From the NCBI GenBank assembly GCA_039197065.1, contig JBCCUL010000028.1, positions 1 to 64,000 on the forward strand: a stretch of DNA of 64,000 nucleotides, read 5' to 3'. The notes under the pieces were generated by a model. That model made no database searches, was not told the origin of the DNA, and saw nothing but the letters and a program-made list of their open reading frames with translations. Below are positions 7,484-15,021 of the stretch, in pieces. This DNA is from JANQPX01 sp039197065 (lineage in GTDB: Bacteria; Pseudomonadota; Alphaproteobacteria; Geminicoccales; Geminicoccaceae). The translations under genes were made by a program, and so were the position numbers. Position 1 is the first letter of the stretch. Each line of letters opens with the position of its first letter.

Positions 7484-9415
7484 CTAGTCCGCGGCGTCGG
7501 CGTGGCAGCTTGCCGCGTTGCGGTCGGCCGGGAGGTTGAGGGTCGGGTTGGCGTCAAAGAAGCCTGACGGCATCAGCTTGAAGCCTGCGGTCACACAGGG
7601 CTGCACGGGGAAGTCCTCGGTGCGCGGCTGATGGTGCAGACCGAAGACATGCCAGGCGACCAGATCGGCATTGTCGATCGAGCGGCCCTGTTCGGCATAG
7701 GCGGCCACACCATCCGAGCCGTCCGAGTGATTGACGAATTCACCGGCGGGATAGCGTTCCTCCGGGTCATAGGCGGTCACCCAGAGATGGCTGCGCGTGA
7801 AACCCATGCGCTGGCCGGAGGGGCCATTCGGGTCGGTAAAGACCTGGCGTGTGCTTTCCGGCTCGAGCTTGTAGCCCGTCGGCTTGCCCATGTGATTGGT
7901 CTTGTTCGGGTTGATGAACTTCCAGTAACGCTCGGCCTCGGGTTTGCGCTGCCGGCCGCCTTCGGTTTCGACCTTGGTCTCCTGAATGTAGAAGGCGTTG
8001 CCATAGGGATTGTCCGGACCCAGCGGCTCGGCGAGCGTGTCGCATTCAACGACGGCGTTGTCGTCGCCGTCGACCGCCATGTCGAGACGGGCGCAGAAGA
8101 GATGCTGGTGGATCTGTCCGACCACGCCTGGTGCGACCTCGACGCCGTATTTCTCAGGCTTGCCCGGCTCGCAGGCGACCGTGTTGATGATGCCGGTCGC
8201 CTTGATCTCCAGCTCGAACGTGCCGTCGAGATAGAAATACCAGTAGGATCCGTATTCGTAATTGCCGACGGTGGAGATCGAGGAGATCACCAGCCGCCTT
8301 GCGCGCCGCACCTCGGTGCGATCGGTGCGGAAATCCCAGTGCTTCCAGAGGATCCCATAGTCCTCCTCATGGATGCAGATGCCGTTCTTGATGCACATGG
8401 GATCGCCGTTGATATCGCCGATCCAGCAATCGAGATACTGAATGGCGCCCAGGCAGTCGCAGCCGAGCTCCAGGGAATTGGCGAGCTTGCCGATGCCGTA
8501 TTCGCCGATATCGAACACGTTTTTCCGGTAGTGCGGCGCCCGCGGACTGCCATAGGGAATGACCATCTCGGCGAGTGACGCCCTGTAGCAGACGGGGCGA
8601 TCGGCATAGCTGATATTGTGAAGCGTGATCGCTTCGCGTGCATTGAAGCCGATCAGGATGGACCAGTCATGCCAGCGGAGGGTTCGCCCCTCCATCTCGA
8701 AGCTGACGCCTTCCGGCTGCCGGACATCGATCGGCTTCAGATCCTCGCGCGGCGGCTCGCTCATGAAGTCGCGATCATAGTTCACATCGCTCTCCGGCAC
8801 GGGGACGATCCCGTGGTCGTCGATGCGGAGAACCTCCATGGTCTTGATGTCGATCACCGGGTTCAGGCCCTCGATCGGGTGCGCATATTGATTGTCATGC
8901 TCACTCGATTTGACCCAGCAGAAGGCGTAGCTGATATGACGTCCGTCTTCGCCTTCGACGCCGAAATTGCCGGCGGACCAGGGATCGACGCAGATCAGCG
9001 ACATGTCGGTAAGACCGCGTTTGGCGCAGGCCTCAACGAAGCGCGGATCCGCCTTGACGGCATCCTCGATCTCCATGAATTCTTCAAGCTGGATCATCGG
9101 CCGGGCGTCAGGCACATGGTTCTTCGTCAGAACCTCGCTCTTATCGAGCGACACGGTCAGCCGCCAGACGCCGATCTCGCCGGTACGGAACAGATTGACC
9201 CGTGCCTTCCGGGTGATCGGATCGCCGGCCTTGAACGCGCGAACCTCAGTTTTCGGCGGCTCGAGCAATTCGATCATCTCGAAACGAAGGGCATCGCCAA
9301 GCTCGGCCATCTCCGTGCGGACGATCGCGGCGACCGCCTTGATCTCCCCGCTGGTCAACGGCTCCAGAGGGTGGATGACCGTTTCAACGGTCTGATTGAT
9401 CGTATCCGCCGCCAT
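7484..9415 (-). CDS. Copper amine oxidase (primary-amine oxidase)
   Basis: This 643-residue TPQ-dependent enzyme oxidises primary amines to aldehydes, releasing ammonia and hydrogen peroxide. The cofactor motif appears as TVGNYEYG, whose first Tyr would become topaquinone. Copper ligands are visible as HQH (in GQIHQHLFCARLDM) and a late His in HVFGLHHQPRTEDFP. There is no signal peptide, so it looks cytoplasmic, like the Arthrobacter enzymes and unlike periplasmic TynA. ATG 9415 follows GGGGAGAG by about six bases; the much longer upstream frame is spurious. Proximity to an HpaB-type hydroxylase suggests tyramine or phenethylamine as candidates, by inference only. Confidence 0.93.
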   Translation of the reverse strand: MAADTINQTVETVIHPLEPLTSGEIKAVAAIVRTEMAELGDALRFEMIELLEPPKTEVRAFKAGDPITRKARVNLFRTGEIGVWRLTVSLDKSEVLTKNHVPDARPMIQLEEFMEIEDAVKADPRFVEACAKRGLTDMSLICVDPWSAGNFGVEGEDGRHISYAFCWVKSSEHDNQYAHPIEGLNPVIDIKTMEVLRIDDHGIVPVPESDVNYDRDFMSEPPREDLKPIDVRQPEGVSFEMEGRTLRWHDWSILIGFNAREAITLHNISYADRPVCYRASLAEMVIPYGSPRAPHYRKNVFDIGEYGIGKLANSLELGCDCLGAIQYLDCWIGDINGDPMCIKNGICIHEEDYGILWKHWDFRTDRTEVRRARRLVISSISTVGNYEYGSYWYFYLDGTFELEIKATGIINTVACEPGKPEKYGVEVAPGVVGQIHQHLFCARLDMAVDGDDNAVVECDTLAEPLGPDNPYGNAFYIQETKVETEGGRQRKPEAERYWKFINPNKTNHMGKPTGYKLEPESTRQVFTDPNGPSGQRMGFTRSHLWVTAYDPEERYPAGEFVNHSDGSDGVAAYAEQGRSIDNADLVAWHVFGLHHQPRTEDFPVQPCVTAGFKLMPSGFFDANPTLNLPADRNAASCHADAAD

Positions 9416-9428
9416 CGCTTCTCTCCCC

Positions 9429-9447
9429 GGTGGCATGGCCACCTCAT
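9429..9447 (+). repeat. Short GTGGC-NNG-GCCAC palindrome, copy 1
   Basis: Sequence GGTGGCATGGCCACCTCAT: a 6-bp stem with loop ATG followed by CTCAT, in the same form as the copies at 12863, 21588, 25735 and 34933 but on the plus strand. It lies 13 bases before the amine oxidase start codon, overlapping the 5' leader, unlike the others, which sit at gene ends. Confidence 0.6.
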
Positions 9448-9690
9448 GTGTTTCCAGCCGCCTTCGAAGAAAGGACAAGGCCATGCGGTGGCAGGCAATC
9501 CTTGCCGGCATGGCCCGATGCATCGAAAACTTGCCTAACAAGACGTTAGACCAGGATTGAGAGAGTTCAAGCCGTTCCCCGTCTATAACTGACCGCGTTT
9601 TGCTGGCATCAGGCTGTTGATGACGGGAGCAATGCCATTCGATAGCCCAAGACATGGCTTTGCGTCCCAACCGTTCAAATCCAGGGCCTG

Positions 9691-9705
9691 GTAACCTATC
9701 CTTAA
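9691..9705. promoter_or_regulatory. CtrA-like box (GTAA-N7-TTAA)
   Basis: GTAA-CCTATCC-TTAA, one mismatch from the alphaproteobacterial CtrA consensus TTAA-N7-TTAA, 24 bases left of hairpin copy 3. A perfect box lies on the other side of the same hairpin. Confidence 0.35.
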
Positions 9706-9729
9706 AGTTTGCTCGGCATGATCGTCGTC

Positions 9730-9808
9730 TGGTCCATGCGATCCTGGGAGTCCGTCCGCCCAGAGAAAAGGCCGGGCTGGGCACGGATTCCCAGAATCGC
9801 ATGGATCA
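9730..9808. repeat. Dispersed ~78-bp hairpin repeat, copy 3
   Basis: Left arm TGGTCCATGCGATCCTGGG and right arm ending CGCATGGATCA, with a core in the same orientation as copy 1 (CCCAGAGAA to GGGCTGGGC). The right arm has drifted (CCAGAATC for CCAGGATC), leaving an imperfect stem. Confidence 0.9.
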
Positions 9809-9831
9809 GTGAGACAGATGACATGGACGTG

Positions 9832-9846
9832 TTAACAAGGACTTAA
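9832..9846. promoter_or_regulatory. CtrA-like box (perfect TTAA-N7-TTAA)
   Basis: TTAA-CAAGGAC-TTAA matches the CtrA consensus exactly and is preceded by G and followed by GG. It sits 23 bases right of hairpin copy 3. No cell-cycle gene is adjacent, so the site may belong to the repeat rather than to a promoter. Confidence 0.45.
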
Positions 9847-9915
9847 GGTCAGAAGGAACCTGCAACCCATGACGTGTTTTGATCGTCTGTCGATGAACGT
9901 TAGGCGTCGTTGGTC

Positions 9916-10000
9916 TAATGCTTTCTCCGATTGGGACGAAACATATGATCGAAAAGAAAATACGGTAAAACAATGGGATAGAGCGCGCATAATGAGCTCT
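9916..10000. repeat. RIME-like mosaic repeat, diverged copy
   Basis: Keeps the order CTTTCTCCGATTGGG, then AAATACGGTAAAACAATGGG, then TAGAGCGCGC and GAGCTCT seen in the intact copies at 19803 and 34428. The terminal palindrome is shortened. Boundaries are approximate. Confidence 0.55.
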
Positions 10001-10101
10001 GAATAGCGAAACTTGTACCGACGCTTCGAGGTGTGATCGCCGGTTGTGGGGCTCCGTTAGAATTGTGGCTATCGAAATCGCTGCCATTCTCGCAAGCTTG
10101 T

Positions 10102-10305
10102 CTACCTGTTTATGGCACTGTCCATCGGCTCGAATTTCAGCCCGATTTTGAAGAACTGACAGTTCAACTGCCGCTCGCCGAGAGCGATGGCATATTCTTC
10201 AATCCTGTGGCCTTCCATGCTGCAGGCGACGATCGCACCGGCGACAAACCGCTTCGCCAATCCCATGCAGATCAGGCAGGAGCACGCAAGATACTCCATC
10301 CGCAT
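10102..10305 (-). CDS. Small hypothetical protein (67 aa)
   Basis: A short frame with strongly G/C-biased third codon positions like the neighbouring real genes, which is why I keep it. The product is cysteine-rich near the N-terminus (CSCLIC at residues 8-13) and has a mixed alpha/beta-looking remainder. I recognise no family. The start is uncertain: ATG 10305 has only AGGCG close by, and ATG 10299 would fit that site slightly better. It may be a remnant. It lies alone on the minus strand, divergent from the LacI gene. Confidence 0.35.
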   Translation of the reverse strand: MRMEYLACSCLICMGLAKRFVAGAIVACSMEGHRIEEYAIALGERQLNCQFFKIGLKFEPMDSAINR

Positions 10306-10478
10306 CGCCTAACACGGAAAGTAGCAGACTCGCTGCATGACCGAACTGTCGAGCATGTCGGTCAAACGCTTGCCGGGGCTGGTCGATAGAGCGTTTCGCT
10401 ACCGAGATCGACGAGCAAAGGGGTCGAAAACGTTCCTTCCAGGCGCAGGTCAAGCGATAAATTCACCAAGGCCGCCGT

Positions 10479-10496
10479 TTTGCAACCGATTGCAAA
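10479..10496. promoter_or_regulatory. LacI-family operator before the LacI regulator gene
   Basis: TTTGCAACC-GATTGCAAA is an 18-bp palindrome with one mismatch, centred about 85 bases before the LacI gene ATG. Odd-centred CG palindromes like this are typical LacI/GalR operators. The same sequence, perfect, lies between the divergent inositol operons (14927-14944), so this copy probably gives autoregulation. Confidence 0.75.
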
Positions 10497-10572
10497 TCAG
10501 CCTCTCCGCTTGCTATCGATAGAGGTGGTCGCAAATCGAAGGGTGTTGGCCTGACGCCCTTAGGAGGGGCGA

Positions 10573-11574
10573 ATGGCTGTAACCTTGCGGGAAGTTGCCG
10601 AACGTGCGGGCGTATCGCGCTCCGCCGTGTCGCGCACCTTTACCGAAGGGGCCTCAGTGTCTGCGAAGACACGCCGGCTCGTCGAGCAGGCCGCAAAGGA
10701 TCTCGGTTACAGCCCTAATGCGCTCGCCTCCAGCCTGACCACCGGGCGCACCAAGATGATCGGGCTGATCTCCAACAATTTTCACAATCCGATTTTTTTG
10801 GAGGTGTTCGATCTCTTCACCCGTGGCCTGCAGGACCGGGGGCTGCGGCCGCTGCTGGTCAATCTCTCCGACGAGACCGACCCGGAAAACTCGGTGCGCA
10901 TGCTGCGGCAATATTCGGTCGATGGCGTGATCGTCGCGTCTTCGACCCTGCCGCTGAGTTTCGCCCGTGCCTTTCGCGATGCCGGCATGCCGGTCGTCCA
11001 TTCGTTTGGGCGGCATGCCGCCTCGCCCAATGTGCATGTGGTCGGCATCGACAATGTCGCCTGCGGCCGCATGGCGGTGCGTGCCTTGATCGAGCGCGGC
11101 TATCGAAAGATCGCCTTTCTGGGCGGGCCGGAAGAGGCGACGTCTACCCAGGATCGTTTCACCGGTTTTCTGAACGAAGTGCGGAAGTCTCAGAGCGTGG
11201 AGGCAAGCCACAGCTTCGCCGAGGCCTACTCCTTCGAGGCCGGTCGCGCCGAAATGACCCGATTGCTGGCGGAAGGTCCGCCTGTCGAGGCCTATTTCTG
11301 TGGGGACGATGTCCTGTCGATCGGCGTGATGTCGGCGATCGAGTCACATCAGCTCAGGGTGCCCGACGACATCGGGCTTATCGGCCTGAACGACATGGAA
11401 ATCGCCGGCTGGCAGAACATCGATCTTACCACCATTCACCAGCCGATCGGCGAGATCATCAAGGCGTCGGTCGAACTGATCACGACCATGCTGGATGAGC
11501 CGGAGACCCGGCCCGAAGCCCGTCTCTTCCCCTGCAGGATTGTCGAACGCGGCACGCTCAAGCCAATCCGCTGA
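10573..11574 (+). CDS. LacI/GalR-family transcriptional regulator of the inositol genes
   Basis: This 333-residue regulator has an N-terminal helix-turn-helix (VTLREVAERAGVSRSAVSRT, residues ~3-22) and hinge helix (NALASSL), followed by a periplasmic-binding-like effector domain with LISNNFHNPIF and a conserved FCGDDVLSIGVMSAI segment. The start is well supported by AGGAGG seven bases upstream. A matching operator palindrome lies before its own gene and before iolD, so it very likely represses inositol catabolism and itself. The inducer would be an inositol or a pathway intermediate (inference). It converges with the dehydrogenase gene at 11584, with only nine bases between stop codons. The Sinorhizobium IolR is an RpiR-type protein, so a LacI type is a different solution. 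Confidence 0.92.
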   Translation: MAVTLREVAERAGVSRSAVSRTFTEGASVSAKTRRLVEQAAKDLGYSPNALASSLTTGRTKMIGLISNNFHNPIFLEVFDLFTRGLQDRGLRPLLVNLSDETDPENSVRMLRQYSVDGVIVASSTLPLSFARAFRDAGMPVVHSFGRHAASPNVHVVGIDNVACGRMAVRALIERGYRKIAFLGGPEEATSTQDRFTGFLNEVRKSQSVEASHSFAEAYSFEAGRAEMTRLLAEGPPVEAYFCGDDVLSIGVMSAIESHQLRVPDDIGLIGLNDMEIAGWQNIDLTTIHQPIGEIIKASVELITTMLDEPETRPEARLFPCRIVERGTLKPIR

Positions 11575-11583
11575 AGACAATCG

Positions 11584-12759
11584 TCAACGATGTGGCCGTG
11601 CCACCTGGAACATGGGCGGGCGGGCATCGACCCAGGTGCCGGCGGCACGGGCTGACTCGACGGCGGCGTGGACGGCGGCCATGGAGCGTAGGCCGTCTTC
11701 AGCCTTCGGGTAGAGGGTGGCGGCGGGATCGGGAGCGCGGCCTTCCTTGCCAGCAGCGATGACCTCGGCGAGGTCGGCGTAGATATTGGCGAAGGCGAGC
11801 GGCATGCCTTCGGCATGGCCAATGGTGACGCGGGAGGCGCGATCGGCTTCGGGCGAAAGACCGGCTTCTCCCCGCTCGATGATCTGACTGCGGCCGCCTG
11901 TCGTTGTCCAAAGGAGCTGATTCGGCTGCTCCTGCGCCCAGCGGAGACCGCCTTTCTCCCCGAAGACCTGAAGCGTCAGGCCATGCATGCGTCCGACCGC
12001 CACGGACGAGGTCCAGAGCCGCCCAACGGTGCCGCCGTGCAAGCGGAAATTGACCATGGCATCGTCTTCGAGGGTACGCGATGCGATGGTCGAGGCGAAG
12101 TCCGCCGAGAGCTTTTCGACCTCGTCCGAGGCGACGAAGCTCGCCATATGCAGGGCGTGAATGCCGCAATCCGCGAACTGGGCGGACACACCCGCCTGGG
12201 CGGGGTCGTAGCGCCAGCGGACGCGCGGGTTGTCGGCGTCGGCGGCATCGGCGTGATGGCCGTGGGCGAATTCGGCGACGATGACCCGCAGCCTGCCGAG
12301 ATCGCCGCGCGCCACCATCGCCCGCATATGACGCACCAGCGAGTAGCCGGTGTAGCCATAATTGACGGCGCAGATGCGGCCTGCATCCTGGGAAACGCGC
12401 ACAATCTCTTCGCCTTCTTCGACGGTCATGGTCATCGGCTTTTCGCAGAGCACGTTGAAGCCAGCTTCGAGGAAGGCCTTGGCGATCTCGAAATGGGTGG
12501 CGTTGGGCGTGGCGACGGTTACCAGGTCGATCCGATCGGGACGATCGCGTTCGCCGGCGAGCATTTCCTTCCAGTCACCGTAGGCGCGGTCAGCGGCGAT
12601 ACCGAGTGATCGAGCGTATGCCCTGCCTTCATCTGGCCGATGGTCGAGGGCGCCCGCGACGAAATCGAAGGCCCCGTCCAGCCCGGCGCCTAGGCGATGC
12701 GCAGGCCCGATCTGACTACCCTGGCCACCGCCGATCATCCCCCAATTCAGTCTCTTCAT
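11584..12759 (-). CDS. Gfo/Idh/MocA-family oxidoreductase (inositol-type dehydrogenase)
   Basis: A 391-residue NAD(P)-dependent sugar/inositol dehydrogenase-family protein. The Rossmann motif reads MIGGGQGSQIGPAH (residues ~8-21), the catalytic-site motif CEKPMTM is at ~108-114, and the GIHALH segment follows in the C-terminal domain. ATG 12759 was chosen because homology to the family begins there, with GAGGG upstream. The last codons (QVARPHR and TGA) are supplied by a short palindrome that elsewhere in the window lies just past the stop codon, so the C-terminus looks locally altered. Together with iolE and a second family member downstream of the same promoter it is probably a myo- or scyllo-inositol dehydrogenase; the substrate is not proven. 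Confidence 0.88.
   Translation of the reverse strand: MKRLNWGMIGGGQGSQIGPAHRLGAGLDGAFDFVAGALDHRPDEGRAYARSLGIAADRAYGDWKEMLAGERDRPDRIDLVTVATPNATHFEIAKAFLEAGFNVLCEKPMTMTVEEGEEIVRVSQDAGRICAVNYGYTGYSLVRHMRAMVARGDLGRLRVIVAEFAHGHHADAADADNPRVRWRYDPAQAGVSAQFADCGIHALHMASFVASDEVEKLSADFASTIASRTLEDDAMVNFRLHGGTVGRLWTSSVAVGRMHGLTLQVFGEKGGLRWAQEQPNQLLWTTTGGRSQIIERGEAGLSPEADRASRVTIGHAEGMPLAFANIYADLAEVIAAGKEGRAPDPAATLYPKAEDGLRSMAAVHAAVESARAAGTWVDARPPMFQVARPHR
11590..11606 (-). repeat. Short GTGGC-NNG-GCCAC palindrome, copy 2 (inside a coding end)
   Basis: On the minus strand AGGTGGCACGGCCACAT followed by CGTTGA. Here the element is read through and encodes the final residues of the dehydrogenase, ending at the TGA. 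In the other gene-end copies a TAG precedes the palindrome. Confidence 0.55.
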
Positions 12760-12862
12760 CACAAAACCCTCAATTCTTGATGCATCTGCCCGCCCGATAA
12801 GCAAAAACGCCGATCACCAGAACCAAAACGACCGAGCGCCACCATCGCTCCGGGAATCAATG

Positions 12863-12879
12863 AAGTGGCCAAGCCACCT
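12863..12879 (-). repeat. Short GTGGC-NNG-GCCAC palindrome, copy 3 (at iolE stop)
   Basis: Minus-strand AGGTGGC-TTG-GCCACTT directly after and overlapping the TAG stop of the iolE-like gene, then CATTGA. Seven-bp stem with one G-T pair and a three-base loop. Confidence 0.6.
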
Positions 12880-13768
12880 AGAAGCCGATGGATTGGAGGT
12901 AGGCGCGGTTGGCTTTGGCATCGTCGATCGGCGACGTGTCGCCGGTCGGATCGCAATCCTGCTCCACGGTGCACCAGCCCTCGAAGCCGTTGTCCAGCAG
13001 GATTTTTCGGACTGCTGGAAAGTCGACGTCGCCCTTGCCGAGCTTACAGAAGATTCCCTGGCCGCAGGCGTCGTAGAAGTCGGTGCGTTTTTCGATCACG
13101 TCAGCCTTCACGGCAGGGTCGATGTCCTTGAAGTGCATGTAGCTGATGCGGTCGATATGTCTCTTCGTGAAACTGATCGGATCGAAGCCGGCATAGGAGT
13201 GATGGCCGGTATCGAAACAGATTTTCAGGATGCTGTCGTCGATCTCGTCGAGGAGGCGTTCGAGCTCCGGCTCGAAATCCATGAAGCCCGCGGCATGGGC
13301 GTGAATGGCGACGGTGAGGCCATATTCCTCGGTGCCCATCTGGGCGATAGTCTTAATGCGGTCGCGAAAGGCGGTCCATTCGGCCGCATCCATCTGCTCG
13401 GCCTCCGATGCCCGGCCCGCGGTCGGTGCCCGGCGTTCGGAAATGCTGTCGATCAGCACCAGATGTTTAGCGCCGTGGGCTTGGAGCGCTTTGCAGGTCC
13501 TGATGGAACCATCCAGGACATCATCCCACTTGGCGGGGTTATGGAAGGGGCGGAAGACCACGCCGCCGATCAGTTCCTGATCATATGCTTTGAGCGCATC
13601 TGCAAGTTCGGCCGGGTCTTCCGGCATGAAGCCAACCGGGCCGAGCTCGATGCCGCGATAGCCGGCCTCGGCGTTCTCGCGCAGTACATCCTGCCAGACA
13701 GGGTTTCGCGGATCGTCCGCGAATTCGACGCCCCAGGAGCAGGGTGCGTTACCAATATTTATCGACAT
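12878..13768 (-). CDS. iolE: Inosose dehydratase-like protein (IolE)
   Basis: This 296-residue TIM-barrel protein of the xylose-isomerase-like superfamily begins with the IolE hallmark IGNAPCSWGV. IolE converts 2-keto-myo-inositol to the trihydroxycyclohexane dione acted on by IolD. Metal-site stretches ELGPVGF, CFDTGHHSYAG and MHFKDIDP are visible. I chose the second ATG (13768) because GGGAGG lies seven bases before it; the first ATG (13774) would overlap the ribosome site. It lies between two Gfo/Idh/MocA dehydrogenases on the same strand, 18 bases after the one upstream. Confidence 0.9.
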   Translation of the reverse strand: MSINIGNAPCSWGVEFADDPRNPVWQDVLRENAEAGYRGIELGPVGFMPEDPAELADALKAYDQELIGGVVFRPFHNPAKWDDVLDGSIRTCKALQAHGAKHLVLIDSISERRAPTAGRASEAEQMDAAEWTAFRDRIKTIAQMGTEEYGLTVAIHAHAAGFMDFEPELERLLDEIDDSILKICFDTGHHSYAGFDPISFTKRHIDRISYMHFKDIDPAVKADVIEKRTDFYDACGQGIFCKLGKGDVDFPAVRKILLDNGFEGWCTVEQDCDPTGDTSPIDDAKANRAYLQSIGF

Positions 13769-13786
13769 AGGCATGCCTCCCAGGCA

Positions 13787-14887
13787 TCAAAAATCGGCGA
13801 CGGTCTGCCAGGATCGGCTGCGGTCCGACGCGCGGATCGCGGCCACGGTACGGGAAACCTCAAGCCCCTCTTGGAAGGTGGGCCAGACATGCCGGCCGGT
13901 TTCGATCGCGGTCAGGAAATCCTTGGCCTCGATGATGATCTGGTCCTGGTAACCGGTGCCGTGGCCGGCCCCCTGGCAAAACGACAGATAGTCCGGATGC
14001 TCCGGTCCGGTCAGGATTTTGCGAAAACCACGTTGGCTCTCGGGACCTTCGGCCAGATAGAGGTCGAGCGAATTCTGGTCTTCCTGATCGAAGCGAATAG
14101 CGCCCTTGGTGCCGTTGATTTCATAGGCGTAACCCATCTTCCGGCCGGTTGCGATGCGGCTGAAGAACAGGTGCCCCATGGCGCCACGCTCGAAACGGCA
14201 CATGACGTGGGCCTGATCGTCATTGGAAGCGTCGCCGCGTCTAGCGTGCACCGTTTCGATCTCTGCGTTCAGCTCCCTGATCGGGCCCATCAGGGCGCGG
14301 GCAGCGTTGATCATGTGGGGGGCGAGGTCGCCCATGCAGCCATTGGCCTCGCCTTCGCTTCGCCAGGTCGGGTCGGCGTCCGGGTCGGCATCGAAATCCT
14401 CGGTATGCTCGCCGCGAAACCAGGTGACCTCGCCGATCACGCCGTCATTGATCAGCGTTCGCGCATATTGAGAGGCGGGTGTGCGGATGTAGTTGAAGCC
14501 GATCATGTTGATGACGCCCGAGGCGTCGGCTGCGGCGACCATGGCTTTCGCGTCCTCGAGGGAAGCGCCCAGCGGCTTTTCGCAAAAGACCGGTTTCTTG
14601 AGCGCGAAGGCGGCTTCGGCGATGGCGCGGTGGGTCGATTGCGGCGACGCGATCACTATGGCCTCGACCGAGGGGTCGGCCACCAACACCTGCCAGTCCG
14701 CGGCGGCGCGGCGATAGCCGAGCTTTTCGGCAAGGCGTTTTCCGGACTCAGGCGTCGAGCCCGCGACCATCTCCAGCCTCGGGCGAAGCGCCGTCTCGAA
14801 GACGGCGCCCACGGCCGACATGGCCACGGCATGGGCCTTCCCCATATAGCCACCGCCGACGATGCCGATCCCAATTTCCCTGGCCAA
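13787..14887 (-). CDS. iolG: Inositol 2-dehydrogenase-like Gfo/Idh/MocA oxidoreductase
   Basis: A 366-residue NAD-dependent dehydrogenase. The N-terminal Rossmann motif reads GIVGGGYMGKAHA (residues ~8-20), the lysine motif FCEKPLGAS is at ~99-107, and GDLAPHMINAA carries the family's C-terminal His. In context this is the best candidate for the first step, oxidation of myo-inositol to 2-keto-inositol. The start is TTG 14887, with GGGAGAGGG just upstream. It is the first gene of the leftward transcript and diverges from iolD across the perfect operator at 14927-14944. The iolG symbol is by context; the gene at 11584 could share the role. Confidence 0.82.
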   Translation of the reverse strand: MAREIGIGIVGGGYMGKAHAVAMSAVGAVFETALRPRLEMVAGSTPESGKRLAEKLGYRRAAADWQVLVADPSVEAIVIASPQSTHRAIAEAAFALKKPVFCEKPLGASLEDAKAMVAAADASGVINMIGFNYIRTPASQYARTLINDGVIGEVTWFRGEHTEDFDADPDADPTWRSEGEANGCMGDLAPHMINAARALMGPIRELNAEIETVHARRGDASNDDQAHVMCRFERGAMGHLFFSRIATGRKMGYAYEINGTKGAIRFDQEDQNSLDLYLAEGPESQRGFRKILTGPEHPDYLSFCQGAGHGTGYQDQIIIEAKDFLTAIETGRHVWPTFQEGLEVSRTVAAIRASDRSRSWQTVADF

Positions 14888-14926
14888 GCACCCTCTCCCT
14901 GTCTCTCGAGCCGGTGCGACAAACTG

Positions 14927-14944
14927 TTTGCAACCGGTTGCAAA
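14927..14944. promoter_or_regulatory. Perfect LacI-family operator between divergent inositol operons
   Basis: TTTGCAACCGGTTGCAAA is a perfect 18-bp palindrome, 40 bases before the leftward dehydrogenase start and 78 before iolD. The same core precedes the LacI gene at 10479. One bound repressor could silence both transcripts. Confidence 0.85.
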
Positions 14945-15021
14945 ATGCGTATCTTCATTCGGGCGGGCCGGTCAATCGAAAAGCGATGCGCCTTGGCAAT
15001 TTCTCGATGGGGGAGGATGCG

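Larger units (their letters stand above)
9416..10101. other. Intergenic region with three repeat types
   Basis: No credible gene. From left to right: a short GTGGC palindrome (9429-9447), hairpin copy 3 (9730-9808) bracketed by TTAA-type boxes (9691-9705 and 9832-9846), and a diverged RIME-like element (9916-10000). The stretch 9450-9690 shows nothing recognisable. Confidence 0.6.

Noticed and set aside
7631..9538. Long plus-strand frames opposite the amine oxidase gene
   Set aside because: They are antisense shadows; the minus-strand copper amine oxidase is complete with its catalytic motifs.
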